A stretch of DNA of 64,000 nucleotides from Megachile rotundata (GCF_050947335.1 NC_134983.1:310001-374000); one strand, 5' to 3'; positions 1 to 18,049 are shown, counted from the first letter of the stretch. A program made the numbers and translations. Notes: generated by a model not told the origin, from the letters alone.

Positions 1-370
1 ACAATCACACAGTCACACAATCACTCAATCACACAATCACACAATCACACAATCACACAATAACAATCACACAATCACACAATCACACAATCAAACAATC
101 ACACAATCACACAATCACACAATCACACAATCACACAATCACACAATCACACAATCACACAACCACACAACCACACAATCACACAATCACACAATCACAC
201 AATCACACAATCACACAATCACACAATCACTCAATCACACAATCACACAATCACAAAATCACAAGATCACACAATCACACAATCACACAATCACACAGTC
301 ACACAATCACACAACCACACAATCACTCAAGCACGCAGTCACAATCACACAATCACACAATCACACAATC

Positions 371-426
371 ACACGATCACACGATCACACGATCACACGA
401 TCACACGATCACACGATCACACGATC
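371..426. repeat. Block of seven ACACGATC monomers
   Basis: Seven consecutive 8-mers carry A-to-G at the fifth base, giving GATC every 8 bp (375 to 423). The block follows the landmark TCAAGCACGCAGTC and precedes ACACATTC. The same arrangement recurs many times in the window, usually with six copies (3215-3262, 3791-3838, 4217-4264, 6633-6680) and sometimes seven (8767-8822). Confidence 0.9.
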
Positions 427-1758
427 ACACAATCACACATTCACACAATCACACAATCACACCATCACACAATCACACAATCACACAATCACACAATCAG
501 ACAATCACACAATCACACAATCACACAGTCACACAGTCACACAATCACACAACCACACAATCACACAATCACACAATCACACAATCACACACTCACACAA
601 TCACACAGACACAATCACACAATCACAATCACACAATCACAATCACACAATCACACAATCACACAATCACACAATCACACAATCACACAATCACACAATC
701 ACACAATCACACAATCACACAATCACACAATCACACAATCACACAATCATACAATCACACAATCACACAATCACACAATCACAATCACACAATAACAATC
801 ACACAATCACACAATCTCACAATCACACAATCACACAATCACACAACCACACGACCACACAATCACACAAGCACACAATCACTCAATCACACAATCACAC
901 AATCACACAATCACACTATCACACAATCACACAATCACTCAGTCACACAATCACACAATCACACAATCACAATCGCACAATCACAATTACACAATCACAC
1001 AATCACACAATCACACAATCACACAATCACACAATCACAATCACACAGTCACACAATCTCAATCACGCAATCACACAATCACGATCACACAATCACACAA
1101 TCACACAATCACACAATCACACAATCTCACAATCACACAATCACACAATCACACAACCACACAATCACACAAGCACACAATCACTCAATCACACAATCAC
1201 ACAATCACACAATCACACTATCACACAATCACACAATCACACAATCACACAATCACACAATCACTCAGTCACACAATCACACAATCACACAATCACAATC
1301 GCACAATCACAATTACACAATCACACAATCACACAATCACACAATCACACAATCACAATCACACAGTCACACAATCTCAATCACGCAATCACACAATCAC
1401 GATCACACAATCACACAATCACACAATCACACAATCACACAATCACACAATCACACAATCACACAATCACAAACTCACACAATCACACAGACACAATCAC
1501 ACAATCACAATCACACAATCACAATCACACAATCACACAATCACACAATCACACAATCACACAATCACACAATCACTCAATCACACAATCACACAATCAC
1601 ACAATCACGGTCACACAATCACGGTCACTCAATCACGGTCACACAATCACGGTCACAAAATCACGGTCACACAATCACGGTCACACAATCACACAATCAC
1701 ACAATCACACAATCACACAATCACACAATCACACAATCACACAATCACTCAATCACAC

Positions 1759-1850
1759 AATAACACACTCACACAATAACACACTCACACAATCACACAG
1801 TCACAATCACACAATCACGATCGCACAACCACACAATCACACAAACACAC
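1759..1850. repeat. Variant-rich cassette with CGATCG (first of 19 copies)
   Basis: A stretch of about 90 bp with many departures from the monomer: AATAACACACTC twice, ACAGTCACAATC, ACGATCGCACAACC, then ACAAACACAC. GATCGC starts at 1819, 22103, 22737, 27401, 27987, 29415, 30671, 31305, 35949, 36535, 37957, 39229, 39807, 40971, 41557, 42965, 45807, 53201 and 56891. It is absent from 1.9-22.0 kb, that is, from both complete T1 units. The copy before 22737 has a private ACATTC in place of ACACTC. It is the best phase marker for the central higher-order repeats. Confidence 0.88.
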
Positions 1851-2420
1851 AATCACACAATCACACAATCACACAATCACACAATCACACAGTCACACAA
1901 TCACACAATCACACAATCACACAATCACACAATCACACAATCACACAATCACACAATCACACAATCACACAATCACACAATCACACAATCACACAATCAC
2001 ACAATCACACAATCACACAATCTCACAATCACACAATCACACAATCACACAATCACACAATCACACAATCACACAAGCACACAATCACTCAATCACACAA
2101 TCACACAATCACACAATCACACTATCACACAATCACACAATCACACAATCACACAATCACACAATCACACAATCACACAATCACACAATCACTCAGTCAC
2201 ACAATCACACAATCACACAATCACACAATCACACAATCAGACAATCACACAATCACACAATCACACAATCACACAGTCACACAGTCACACAATCACACAA
2301 CCACACAATCACACAATCACACAATCACACAATCACACAATCACACAATCACAAAATCACACAGTCACACAATCACACAATCACAATCACGCAATCACAC
2401 AATCACAATCACACAATCAC

Positions 2421-2696
2421 GGTCACACAATCACGGTCACACAATCACGGTCACTCAATCACGGTCACACAATCACGGTCACACAATCACGGTCACACAA
2501 TCACACAATCACACAATCACACAATCACACCATCACACAATCACACAATCACACAATCACAAAATCACACAATCACAATCACACAATCACAATCACACAA
2601 TCACAATCACACAATCACAATCACACAATCACAATCACACAATCACAATCACACAATCACAATCACACAATCACAATCACACTATCACACAGTCCC
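2421..2696. repeat. Paired 14-bp VNTR locus 1
   Basis: Six ACACAATCACGGTC-type repeats (GGTC 2421-2491), consensus monomers, then an ACACAATCACAATC array. AAAATC to AGTCCC spans 130 bp (2561 to 2691). After the third GGTC the linker is ACTC, a mark kept in all copies. Confidence 0.88.
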
Positions 2697-5600
2697 ACAA
2701 TCACACAATCACTCAGTCACACAATCACACAATCACACAATCACAATCGCACAATCACAATTACACAATCACACAATCACACAATCACACAATCACACAA
2801 TCACAATCACACAGTCACACAATCTCAATCACGCAATCACACAATCACGATCACACAATCACACAATCACACAATCACACAATCACACAATCACACAATC
2901 ACACAATCACACAATCACACAATCACACAATCACACAAGCACACAATCACTCAATCACACAATCACACAATCACACAATCACACAATCACACAATCACGC
3001 ACTCACACAATCACACAGGCACAATCACACAATCACAATCACACAATCACAATCACACAATCACTCAGTCACACAATCACACAATCACACAATCACACAA
3101 TCACACAATCAGACAATCACACAATCACACAATCACACAATCACACAGTCACACAGTCACACAATCACACAACCACACAATCACACAATCACACAATCAC
3201 ACAATCACACAATCACACGATCACACGATCACACGATCACACGATCACACGATCACACGATCACACAATCACACATTCACACAATCGCACAATCACACCA
3301 TCACACAATCACACCATCACACAATCACACAATCACACATTCACACAATCACGCAATCACAATCACGCAATCACAATCACACAATCACACAGTCACACAA
3401 TCACTCAATCACACAATCACACAATCACACAATCACACAATAACAATCACACAATCACACAATCACACAATCAAACAATCACACAATCACACAATCACAC
3501 AATCACACAATCACACAATCACACCATCACACAATCACACAATCACACAATCACACAATCAGACAATCACACAATCACACAGTCATACAATCACACAATC
3601 ACGCAATCACACAATCACACAATCACACAATCACACAATCACACAATCACTCAATCACACAATCACACAATCACAAAATCACAAGATCACACAATCACAC
3701 AATCACACAATCACACAGTCACACAATCACACAACCACACAATCACTCAAGCACGCAGTCACAATCACACAATCACACAATCACACAATCACACGATCAC
3801 ACGATCACACGATCACACGATCACACGATCACACGATCACACAATCACACATTCACACAATCACACAATCACACCATCACACAATCACACAATCACACAT
3901 TCACACAATCACGCAATCACAATCACGCAATCACAATCACGCAATCACACAATCACGGTCACACAATCACGGTCACTCAATCACGGTCACTCAATCACGG
4001 ACACACAATCACACAGTCACACAATCACTCAATCACACAATCACACAATCACACAATCACACAATCACACAATCACTCAATCACACAATCACACAATCAC
4101 AAAATCACAAGATCACACAATCACACAATCACACAATCACACAGTCACACAATCACACAACCACACAATCACTCAAGCACGCAGTCACAATCACACAATC
4201 ACACAATCACACAATCACACGATCACACGATCACACGATCACACGATCACACGATCACACGATCACACAATCACACATTCACACAATCACACAATCACAC
4301 CATCACACAATCACACAATCACACAATCACACAATCAGACAATCACACAATCACACAATCACACAATCACACAATCACACAGTCACACAGTCACACAATC
4401 ACACAACCACACAATCACACAATCACACAATCACACAATCACACACTCACACAATCACACAGACACAATCACACAATCACAATCACACAATCACAATCAC
4501 ACAATCACACAATCACACAATCACACAATCACACAATCACACAATCACACAATCACACAATCACACAATCACACAATCACACAATCACACAATCACACAA
4601 TCACACAATCACACAATCACACAATCACACAATCACACAATCACACAATCACAATCACACAATAACAATCACACAATCACACAATCTCACAATCACACAA
4701 TCACACAATCACACAATCACACGACCACACAATCACACAAGCACACAATCACTCAATCACACAATCACACAATCACACAATCACACTATCACACAATCAC
4801 ACAATCACACAATCACACAATCACACAATCACTCAGTCACACAATCACACAATCACACAATCACAATCGCACAATCACAATTACACAATCACACAATCAC
4901 ACAATCACACAATCACACAATCACACAATCACAATCACACAGTCACACAATCTCAATCACGCAATCACACAATCACGATCACACAATCACACAATCACAC
5001 AATCACACAATCACACAATCACACAATCACGGTCACACAATCACGGTCACTCAATCACGGTCACACAATCACGGTCACAAAATCACGGTCACACAATCAC
5101 GGTCACACAATCACACAATCACACAATCACACAATCACACAATCACACAATCACACAATCACACAATCACACAATCACACAATCACACAATCACACAATC
5201 TCACAATCACACAATCACACAATCACACAATCACACAATCACACAATCACACAAGCACACAATCACTCAATCACACAATCACACAATCACACAATCACAC
5301 TATCACACAATCACACAATCACACAATCACACAATCACACAATCACACAATCACACAATCACACAATCACTCAGTCACACAATCACACAATCACACAATC
5401 ACACAATCACACAATCAGACAATCACACAATCACACAATCACACAATCACACAGTCACACAGTCACACAATCACACAACCACACAATCACACAATCACAC
5501 AATCACACAATCACACAATCACACAATCACACAATCACACAATCACAAAATCTCACAATCACACAATCACACAATCACACAATCACACAATCACAAAATC

Positions 5601-8176
5601 ACACAATCACACAATCACACAATCACACAATCACACAATCACACAATCACACAATCACACAATCACACAATCACATAATCACACAATCACACAATCACAC
5701 AATCACACAATCACACAACCACACAATCACACAATCACACAATCACACAATCACACAATCACACAATCACAATCACACAATCACAATCACACAATCACAC
5801 AATCACACAATCACAATCACGCAATCACACAATCACGATTACACAATCACAATCACACGATCACAATCACACAATCACACAGTCACACAATCACACAATC
5901 ACAATCACGCAATCACACAATCACGATGACACAATCGCGATCACACAATCACGATCACACAATCACGGTCACACAATCACGGTCACACAATCACACAATC
6001 ACACAATGACACAATCACACAATCACACAATCACACAATCACACAATCACACAATCACACAATCACACAATCACACAATCACACAATCACACAATCACAC
6101 AATCACGGTCACACAATCACGATCACACAATCACGATCACACAATCACGGTCACACAATCACGGTCACACAACCACACAATCACACAATCACACAATCAC
6201 ACAATCACACAATCACACAGTCATACAATCACACAATCACGCAATCACACAATCACACAATCACACAATCACACAATCACACAATCACACGAGCACACAA
6301 TCACACAATCACACAATCACACAATCACACAGTCACACAATCACACAATCACAATCACGCAATCACACAATCACGGTCACACAATCACGGTCACACAATC
6401 ACGGTCACTCAATCGCGGTCACTCAATCACGGACACACAATCACGCAATCACAAAATCACACAATCACACAATCACACAATCACACAATCACTCAATCAC
6501 ACAATCACACAATCACAAAATCACAAGATCACACAATCACACAATCACACAATCACACAGTCACACAATCACACAACCACACAATCACTCAAGCACGCAG
6601 TCACAATCACACAATCACACAATCACACAATCACACGATCACACGATCACACGATCACACGATCACACGATCACACGATCACACAATCACACATTCACAC
6701 AATCACACAATCACACCATCACACAATCACACAATCACACATTCACACAATCACGCAATCACAATCACGCAATCACACAATCACGGTCACACAATCACGG
6801 TCACTCAATCACGGTCACTCAATCACGGACACACAATCACACAGTCACACAATCACTCAATCACACAATCACACAATCACACAAGCACACAATCACACAA
6901 TCACACAATCACATAATCACACAACCACACAATCTCACAATCACACAATCACACAATCACACAATCACACAATCACACAATCACACAATCACTCAATCAC
7001 ACAATCACACAATCACAAAATCACAAGATCACACAATCACACAATCACACAATCACACACTCACACAATCACACAGACACAATCACACAATCACAATCAC
7101 ACAATCACAATCACACAATCACAATCACACAATCACACAATCACACAATCACACAATCACACAATCACACAATCACACAATCACTCAATCACACAATCAC
7201 ACAATCACACAATCACACAATCACACAATCACACAATCACACAATCACACAATCACACAATCACACAATCACACAATCACACAATCACACAATCACACAA
7301 TCACACAATCACAATCACACAATCACAATCACACAATCACACAATCACACAATCACGCAATCACAATCACGCAATCACACAATCACGATTACACAATCAC
7401 GATCACACGATCACAATCACACAATCACACAGTCACACAGTCACACAATCACACAATCACAATCACGCAATCACACAATCACGATGACACAATCGCGATC
7501 ACACAATCACGATCACACAATCACGGTCACACAATCACGGTCACACAATCACACAATCACACAATCACACAATCACACAATCACACAATCACACAATCAC
7601 ACAATCACACAATCACACAATCACACAATCACACAATCACACAATCACACAATCACACCATCACTCAATCACACAATCACACAATCACACAATCACACAA
7701 TCACACAATCACAATCGCACAATCACAATTACACAATCACACAATCACACAATCACACAATCACACAACCACACAATCACACAATCACACAATCACACAC
7801 TCACACAATCACACAGACACAATCACACAATCACAATCACACAATCACAATCACACAATCACAATCACACAATCGCAATCACACAATCACAATCACACAA
7901 TCACAATCACACAATCACAATCACACAATCCCAATCACACAATCACAATCACACAATCACACAATCACAATCACACAATCACAATCACACTAACACAATC
8001 ACACAATCACACAATCACACAATCACTCAATCACTCAGTCACACAATCACACAATCACACAATCACTCAATCACACAATCACACAATCACACAATCACAC
8101 AATCACACAATCACACAATCACACAATCACACAATCACACAATCACACAATCACACAATGACACAATCACACAATC

Positions 8177-8240
8177 ACACGATCATACGATCACACGATC
8201 ACACGATCACACGATCACACGATCACACGATCACTCGATC
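8177..8240. repeat. Eight-copy GATC block with two private variants
   Basis: GATC recurs every 8 bp from 8181 to 8237, with one linker changed to ATAC and one to ACTC. The same two changes occur at 15.43 kb, 63.48 kb, 19.07 kb and 45.03 kb, so all five blocks descend from one altered copy. In T1-A, B and C the block follows an ACAATGAC monomer. Confidence 0.88.
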
Positions 8241-8965
8241 ACACACTCACACAATCGCACAGTCACAATCACACAATCACACAATCACACAATCACACAA
8301 TCACACAATCACACAATCACACAATCACACAATCACACAATGACACAATCACACAATCACACAATCACACAATCACACAATCACACAATCACACAAGCAC
8401 ACAATCACACAATCACACAATCACACAATCACACAGTCACACAATCACACAATCACAATCACGCAATCACACAATCACGGTCACACAATCACGGTCACAC
8501 AATCACGGTCACACAATCACGGTCACTCAATCGCGGTCACTCAATCACGGACACACAATCACACAATCACACAATCACACAATCACACAATCACACAATC
8601 ACACAATCACACAATCACTCAATCACACAATCACACAATCACAGAATCACAATATCACACAATCACACAATCACACAATCACACAATCACACAATCAAAC
8701 AATCACACAACCACACAATCACTCAAGCACGCAGTCACAATCACACAATCACACAATCACACAATCACACGATCACACGATCACACGATCACACGATCAC
8801 ACGATCACACGATCACACGATCACACAATCACACATTCACACAATCGCACAATCACACCATCACACAATCACACAATCACACATTCACACAATCACGCAA
8901 TCACAATCACGCAATCACAATCACGCAATCACAATCACGCAATCACAATCACGCAATCACACAAT

Positions 8966-11900
8966 CACACAATCACTCAGTCACACAATCACACAATCAC
9001 ACAATCACACAATCACACAATCAGACAATCACACAATCACACAATCACACAATCACACAGTCACACAATCACACAATCACACAATCACAAAATCACACAA
9101 TCACACAATCACACAATCACACAATCACACAATCACAAAATCACACAGTCACACAATCACACAATCACAATCACGCAATCACACAATCACAATCACACAA
9201 TCACGGTCACACAATCACGGTCACACAATCACGGTCACTCAATCACGGTCACACAATCACGGTCACACAATCACGGTCACACAATCACACAATCACACAA
9301 TCACGCAATCACACCATCACACAATCACACAATCACACAATCACAAAATCACACAATCACAATCACACAATCACAATCACACAATCACAATCACACAATC
9401 ACAATCACACAATCACAATCACACAATCACAATCACACAATCACAATCACACAATCACAATCACACAATCACAATCACACAATCACAATCACACTATCAC
9501 ACAGTCCCACAATCACACAATCACTCAGTCACACAATCACACAATCACACAATCACAATCGCACAATCACAATTACACAATCACACAGTCACACAATCAC
9601 ACAATCACACAATCACAATCACACAGTCACACAATCTCAATCACGCAATCACACAATCACGATCACACAATCACACAATCACACAATCACACAATCACAC
9701 AATCACACAATCACACAATCACACAATCACACAATCACACAATCACACAATCACACAATCACACAAGCACACAATCACTCAATCACACAATCACACAATC
9801 ACACAATCACACAATCACACAATCACGCACTCACACAATCACACAGGCACAATCACACAATCACAATCACACAATCACAATCACACAATCACTCAGTCAC
9901 ACAATCACACAATCACACAATCACACAATCACACAATCAGACAATCACACAATCACACAATCACACAATCACACAGTCACACAGTCACACAATCACACAA
10001 CCACACAATCACACAATCACACAATCACACAATCACACAATCACACGATCACACGATCACACGATCACACGATCACACGATCACACGATCACACAATCAC
10101 ACATTCACACAATCGCACAATCACACCATCACACAATCACACCATCACACAATCACACAATCACACATTCACACAATCACGCAATCACAATCACGCAATC
10201 ACAATCACACAATCACACAGTCACACAATCACTCAATCACACAATCACACAATCACACAATCACACAATAACAATCACACAATCACACAATCACACAATC
10301 AAACAATCACACAATCACACAATCACACAATCACACAATCACACAATCACACAATCACACAATCACACAATCACACAATCACACAATCACACAATCACAC
10401 AATCACACAATCACGGTCACACAATCACGATCACACAATCACGATCACACAATCACGGTCACACAATCACGGTCACACAACCACACAATCACACAATCAC
10501 ACAATCACACAATCACACAGTCATACAATCACACAATCACGCAATCACACAATCACACAATCACACAATCACACAATCACACAATCACTCAATCACACAA
10601 TCACACAATCACAAAATCACAAGATCACACAATCACACAATCACACAATCACACAGTCACACAATCACACAACCACACAATCACTCAAGCACGCAGTCAC
10701 AATCACACAATCACACAATCACACAATCACACGATCACACGATCACACGATCACACGATCACACGATCACACGATCACACAATCACACATTCACACAATC
10801 ACACAATCACACCATCACACAATCACACAATCACACATTCACACAATCACGCAATCACAATCACGCAATCACAATCACGCAATCACACAATCACGGTCAC
10901 ACAATCACGGTCACTCAATCACGGTCACTCAATCACGGACACACAATCACACAGTCACACAATCACTCAATCACACAATCACACAATCACACAATCACAC
11001 AATCACACAATCACTCAATCACACAATCACACAATCACAAAATCACAAGATCACACAATCACACAATCACACAATCACACAGTCACACAATCACACAACC
11101 ACACAATCACTCAAGCACGCAGTCACAATCACACAATCACACAATCACACAATCACACGATCACACGATCACACGATCACACGATCACACGATCACACGA
11201 TCACACAATCACACATTCACACAATCACACAATCACACCATCACACAATCACACAATCACACAATCACACAATCAGACAATCACACAATCACACAATCAC
11301 ACAATCACACAATCACACAGTCACACAGTCACACAATCACACAACCACACAATCACACAATCACACAATCACACAATCACACACTCACACAATCACACAG
11401 ACACAATCACACAATCACAATCACACAATCACAATCACACAATCACACAATCACACAATCACACAATCACACAATCACACAATCACACAATCACACAATC
11501 ACACAATCACACAATCACACAATCACACAATCACACAATCACACAATCACACAATCACACAATCACACAATCACACAATCACACAATCACAATCACACAA
11601 TAACAATCACACAATCACACAATCTCACAATCACACAATCACACAATCACACAATCACACGACCACACAATCACACAAGCACACAATCACTCAATCACAC
11701 AATCACACAATCACACAATCACACTATCACACAATCACACAATCACACAATCACACAATCACACAATCACTCAGTCACACAATCACACAATCACACAATC
11801 ACAATCGCACAATCACAATTACACAATCACACAATCACACAATCACACAATCACACAATCACAATCACACAGTCACACAATCTCAATCACGCAATCACAC

Positions 11901-14900
11901 AATCACGATCACACAATCACACAATCACACAATCACACAATCACACAATCACACAATCACGGTCACACAATCACGGTCACTCAATCACGGTCACACAATC
12001 ACGGTCACAAAATCACGGTCACACAATCACGGTCACACAATCACACAATCACACAATCACACAATCACACAATCACACAATCACACAATCACACAATCAC
12101 ACAATCACACAATCACACAATCACACAATCTCACAATCACACAATCACACAATCACACAATCACACAATCACACAATCACACAAGCACACAATCACTCAA
12201 TCACACAATCACACAATCACACAATCACACTATCACACAATCACACAATCACACAATCACACAATCACACAATCACACAATCACACAATCACACAATCAC
12301 TCAGTCACACAATCACACAATCACACAATCACACAATCACACAATCAGACAATCACACAATCACACAATCACACAATCACACAGTCACACAGTCACACAA
12401 TCACACAACCACACAATCACACAATCACACAATCACACAATCACACAATCACACAATCACACAATCACACAATCACAAAATCTCACAATCACACAATCAC
12501 ACAATCACACAATCACACAATCACAAAATCACACAATCACACAATCACACAATCACACAATCACACAATCACACAATCACACAATCACACAATCACACAA
12601 TCACATAATCACACAATCACACAATCACACAATCACACAATCACACAATCACACAATCACACAATCACACAATCACACAATCACACAATCACACAATCAC
12701 AATCACACAATCACAATCACACAATCACACAATCACACAATCACAATCACGCAATCACACAATCACGATTACACAATCACAATCACACGATCACAATCAC
12801 ACAATCACACAGTCACACAATCACACAATCACAATCACGCAATCACACAATCACGATGACACAATCGCGATCACACAATCACGATCACACAATCACGGTC
12901 ACACAATCACGGTCACACAATCACACAATCACACAATGACACAATCACACAATCACACAATCACACAATCACACAATCACACAATCACACAATCACACAA
13001 TCACACAATCACACAATCACACAATCACACAATCACGGTCACACAATCACGATCACACAATCACGATCACACAATCACGGTCACACAATCACGGTCACAC
13101 AACCATACAATCACACAATCACACAATCACACAATCACACAATCACACAGTCATACAATCACACAATCGCGCAATCACACAATCACACAATCACACAATC
13201 ACACAATCACACAATCACACGAGCACACAATCACACAATCACACAATCACACAATCACACAGTCACACAATCACACAATCACAATCACGCAATCACACAA
13301 TCACGGTCACACAATCACGGTCACACAATCACGGTCACTCAATCGCGGTCACTCAATCACGGACACACAATCACGCAATCACAAAATCACACAATCACAC
13401 AATCACACAATCACACAATCACTCAATCAGACAATCACACAATCACAAAATCACAAGATCACACAATCACACAATCACACAATCACACAGTCACACAATC
13501 ACACAACCACACAATCACTCAAGCACGCAGTCACAATCACACAATCACACAATCACACAATCACACGATCACACGATCACACGATCACACGATCACACGA
13601 TCACACGATCACACAATCACACATTCACACAATCACACAATCACACCATCACACAATCACACAATCACACATTCACACAATCACGCAATCACAATCACGC
13701 AATCACACAATCACGGTCACACAATCACGGTCACTCAATCACGGTCACTCAATCACGGACACACAATCACACAGTCACACAATCACTCAATCACACAATC
13801 ACACAATCACACAAGCACACAATCACACAATCACACAATCACATAATCACACAACCACACAATCTCACAATCACACAATCACACAATCACACAATCACAC
13901 AATCACACAATCACACAATCACTCAATCACACAATCACACAATCACAAAATCACAAGATCACACAATCACACAATCACACAGTCACACAATCACACAACC
14001 ACTCAATCACTCAAGCACGCAGTCACAATCACACAATCACACAATCACACAATCACACGATCACACGATCACACGATCACACGATCACACGATCACACGA
14101 TCACACAATCACACATTCACACAATCACACAATCACACCATCACACAATCACACAATCACACAATCACACAATCAGACAATCACACAATCACACAATCAC
14201 ACAATCACACAGTCACACAGTCACACAATCACACAACCACACAATCACACAATCACACAATCACACAATCACACACTCACACAATCACACAGACACAATC
14301 ACACAATCACAATCACACAATCACAATCACACAATCACAATCACACAATCACACAATCACACAATCACACAATCACACAATCACACAATCACACAATCAC
14401 TCAATCACACAATCACACAATCACACAATCACACAATCACACAATCACACAATCACACAATCACACAATCACACAATCACACAATCACACAATCACACAA
14501 TCACACAATCACACAATCACACAATCACAATCACACAATCACAATCACACAATCACACAATCACACAATCACACAATCACAATCACGCAATCACACAATC
14601 ACGATTACACAATCACGATCACACGATCACAATCACACAATCACACAGTCACACAGTCACACAATCACACAATCACAATCACGCAATCACACAATCACGA
14701 TGACACAATCGCGATCACACAATCACGATCACACAATCACGGTCACACAATCACGGTCACACAATCACACAATCACACAATCACACAATCACACAATCAC
14801 ACAATCACACAATCACACAATCACACAATCACACAATCACACAATCACACAATCACACAATCACACAATCACACCATCACTCAATCACACAATCACACAA

Positions 14901-16210
14901 TCACACAATCACACAATCACACAATCACACAATCACAATCGCACAATCACAATTACACAATCACACAATCACACAATCACACAATCACACAACCACACAA
15001 TCACACAATCACACAATCACACACTCACACAATCACACAGACACAATCACACAATCACAATCACACAATCACAATCACACAATCACAATCACACAATCGC
15101 AATCACACAATCACAATCACACAATCACAATCACACAATCACAATCACACAATCCCAATCACACAATCACAATCACACAATCACACAATCACAATCACAC
15201 AATCACAATCACACTAACACAATCACACAATCACACAATCACACAATCACTCAATCACTCAGTCACACAATCACACAATCACACAATCACTCAATCACAC
15301 AATCACACAATCACACAATCACACAATCACACAATCACACAATCACACAATCACACAATCACACAATCACACAATCACACAATCACACAATCACACAATC
15401 ACACAATGACACAATCACACAATCACACGATCATACGATCACACGATCACACGATCACACGATCACACGATCACACGATCACTCGATCACACACTCACAC
15501 AATCGCACAGTCACAATCACACAATCACACAATCACACAATCACACAATCACACAATCACACAATCACACAATCACACAATCACACAATGACACAATCAC
15601 ACAATCACACAATCACACAATCACACAATCACACAATCACACAAGCACACAATCACACAATCACACAATCACACAATCACACAGTCACACAATCGCACAA
15701 TCACAATCACGCAATCACACAATCACGGTCACACAATCACGGTCACACAATCACGGTCACACAATCACGGTCACTCAATCGCGGTCACTCAATCACGGAC
15801 ACACAATCACACAATCACACAATCACACAATCACACAATCACACAATCACACAATCACACAATCACTCAATCACACAATCACACAATCACAGAATCACAA
15901 TATCACACAATCACACAATCACACAATCACACAATCACACAATCAAACAATCACACAACCACACAATCACTCAAGCACGCAGTCACAATCACACAATCAC
16001 ACAATCACACAATCACACGATCACACGATCACACGATCACACGATCACACGATCACACGATCACACGATCACACAATCACACATTCACACAATCGCACAA
16101 TCACACCATCACACAATCACACAATCACACATTCACACAATCACGCAATCACAATCACGCAATCATAATCACGCAATCACAATCACGCAATCACAATCAC
16201 GCAATCACAC
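8966..16210. repeat. Tandem higher-order unit T1-B (about 7.2 kb)
   Basis: Second copy of the T1 unit, directly after unit A. It is longer than A mainly through about 286 bp of extra repeats between the landmarks at 12855 and 14699 (A: 5925 and 7483). From about 10.4 kb it is also collinear with the right end of the window (58.48-64.0 kb). Private changes include AATCGCGCAATC near 13165, where A has AATCACGCAATC, and AATCATAATC near 16163. Homology to A ends near 16205, after a run of 14-bp repeats containing ACGCAATC. Confidence 0.85.
9205..9508. repeat. Paired 14-bp VNTR locus 2
   Basis: Six GGTC repeats (9205-9275). AAAATC to AGTCCC spans 158 bp (9345 to 9503), the longest form seen, two 14-mers more than locus 1 in the sister unit. 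Confidence 0.88.
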
Positions 16211-18049
16211 AATCACGGTCACACAATCACGGTCACACAATCACGGTCACTCAATCACGGTCACTCAATCACGGACACACAATCACACAGTCACACAATC
16301 ACTCAATCACACAATCACACAATCACACAATCACACAATAACAATCACACAATCACACAACCACACAATCACACAGTCACACAATCACACAACCACAATC
16401 ACGCAATCACACAATCACGGTCACACAATCACGGTCACACAATCACGGTCACTCATTCGCGGTCACTCAATCACGGACACACAATCACGCAATCACACAA
16501 TCACACAATCACACAATCACACAATCACGCAATCACTCAATCACACAATCACACAATCACAAAATCACAAGATCACAGAATCACACAATCACACAATCAC
16601 ACAGTCACACAATCACACAACCACACAATCACTCAAGCACGCAGTCACAATCACACAATCACACAATCACACAATCACAATCACACAATCACAATCACAC
16701 AATCACAATCACACAATCACACAATCACACAATCACAATCACGCAATCACACAATCACGATTACACAATCACGATCACACGATCACAATCACACAATCAC
16801 ACAGTCACACAATCACACAATCACAATGACGCAATCACACAATCACGATGACACAATCGCGATCACACAATCACGATCACACAATCACGGTCACACAATC
16901 ACGGTCACACAATCACACAATCACACAATCACACAATCACACAATCACACAATCACACAATCACACAATCACACAATCACACAATCACACAATCACACAA
17001 TCACACAATCACACAATCACACAATCACACAATCACACAATCACACAATCACACAATCACACAATCACACAATCACACCATCACTCAATCACACAATCAC
17101 ACAATCACACAATCACACAATCACACAATCACACAATCACACAATCACAATCGCACAATCACAATTACACAATCACACAATCACACAATCACACAATCAC
17201 ACAACCACACAATCACACAATCACACAATCACAAACTCACACAATCACACAGACACAATCACACAATCACAATCACACAATCACAATCACACAATCACAA
17301 TCACACAATCGCAATCACACAATCACAATCACACAATCACAATCACACAATCCCAATCACACAATCACAATCACACAATCACACAATCACAATCACACAA
17401 TCACAATCACACAATCACAATCACACAATCACAATCACACAATCACAATCACACAATCACACAATCACACAATCACACAATCACTAAGTCACACAATCAC
17501 ACAATCACACAATCACTCAATCACACAATCACACAATCACACAATCACACAATCACACAATCACACAATCACACAATCACACAATCACACAATCACACAA
17601 TCACACAATCACACAATCACACAATCACAATAACACAATCACAATTACACAATTACACAATCACACAATCACACAATCACACAATCACACAATCACTCAA
17701 TCACACAATCACATAATCACAAAATCACAAAATCACACAATCACACAGTCACACAATCACATAATCACACAACCACACAATCACACAATCACACAATCAC
17801 ACAATCACACAATCACACAATCACACAAGCACACAAGCACACAATCACACAATCACACAATCACACAATCACACAACCACACAATCACTCAAGCACGCAG
17901 TCACAATCACACAATCACACAATCACACAATCACACGATCACACGATCACACGATCACACGATCACACGATCACACGATCACACAATCACACATTCACAC
18001 AATCACACAATCATACCATCACACAATCACACAATCACACATTCACACA

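Larger units (their letters stand above)
59..3438. repeat. Higher-order repeat unit U0 (about 3.38 kb)
   Basis: The unit is bounded by two copies of the landmark AATAACAATC followed about 30 bp later by AATCAAACAATC (59 and 3439). Inside, in order: doubled AACCACAC (161), ACAGACAC (607), AATCATAC (about 747), AATAAC (791), ACGACC (851), AAACTC (1471), an ACGGTC block (from 1609), the CGATCG cassette (1819), a 14-bp repeat pair (2421-2696), ACAGGCAC (about 3016) and an ACACGATC block (3215-3262). The first 1.4 kb matches 49.23-50.7 kb at a constant shift of 49,234, then 49,258. The unit as a whole matches 51.41-54.89 kb. Its right part also belongs to T1 unit A, so the two unit definitions overlap; boundaries are conventional. 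Confidence 0.8.
2180..8965. repeat. Tandem higher-order unit T1-A (about 6.8 kb)
   Basis: Landmarks in this stretch recur in the same order in 8966-16210: AATCACTCAG (2191 and 8975), ACAAAATCACACAG (2353 and 9137), AGTCCC (2691 and 9503), ACAGGCAC (GGC at 3018 and 9846), AGTCATAC (3581 and 10519), CGGACAC (3999 and 10937), AAAATCTC (5547 and 12477), CGATGAC (5925 and 12855), AGAATCACAATATC (8643 and 15891). The shift grows stepwise from 6784 to 7248 bp, and many steps are whole monomers. The unit ends where the second copy begins, so the two lie head to tail. Around 3540-3580 unit A lacks about 110 bp that unit B has. Confidence 0.85.
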
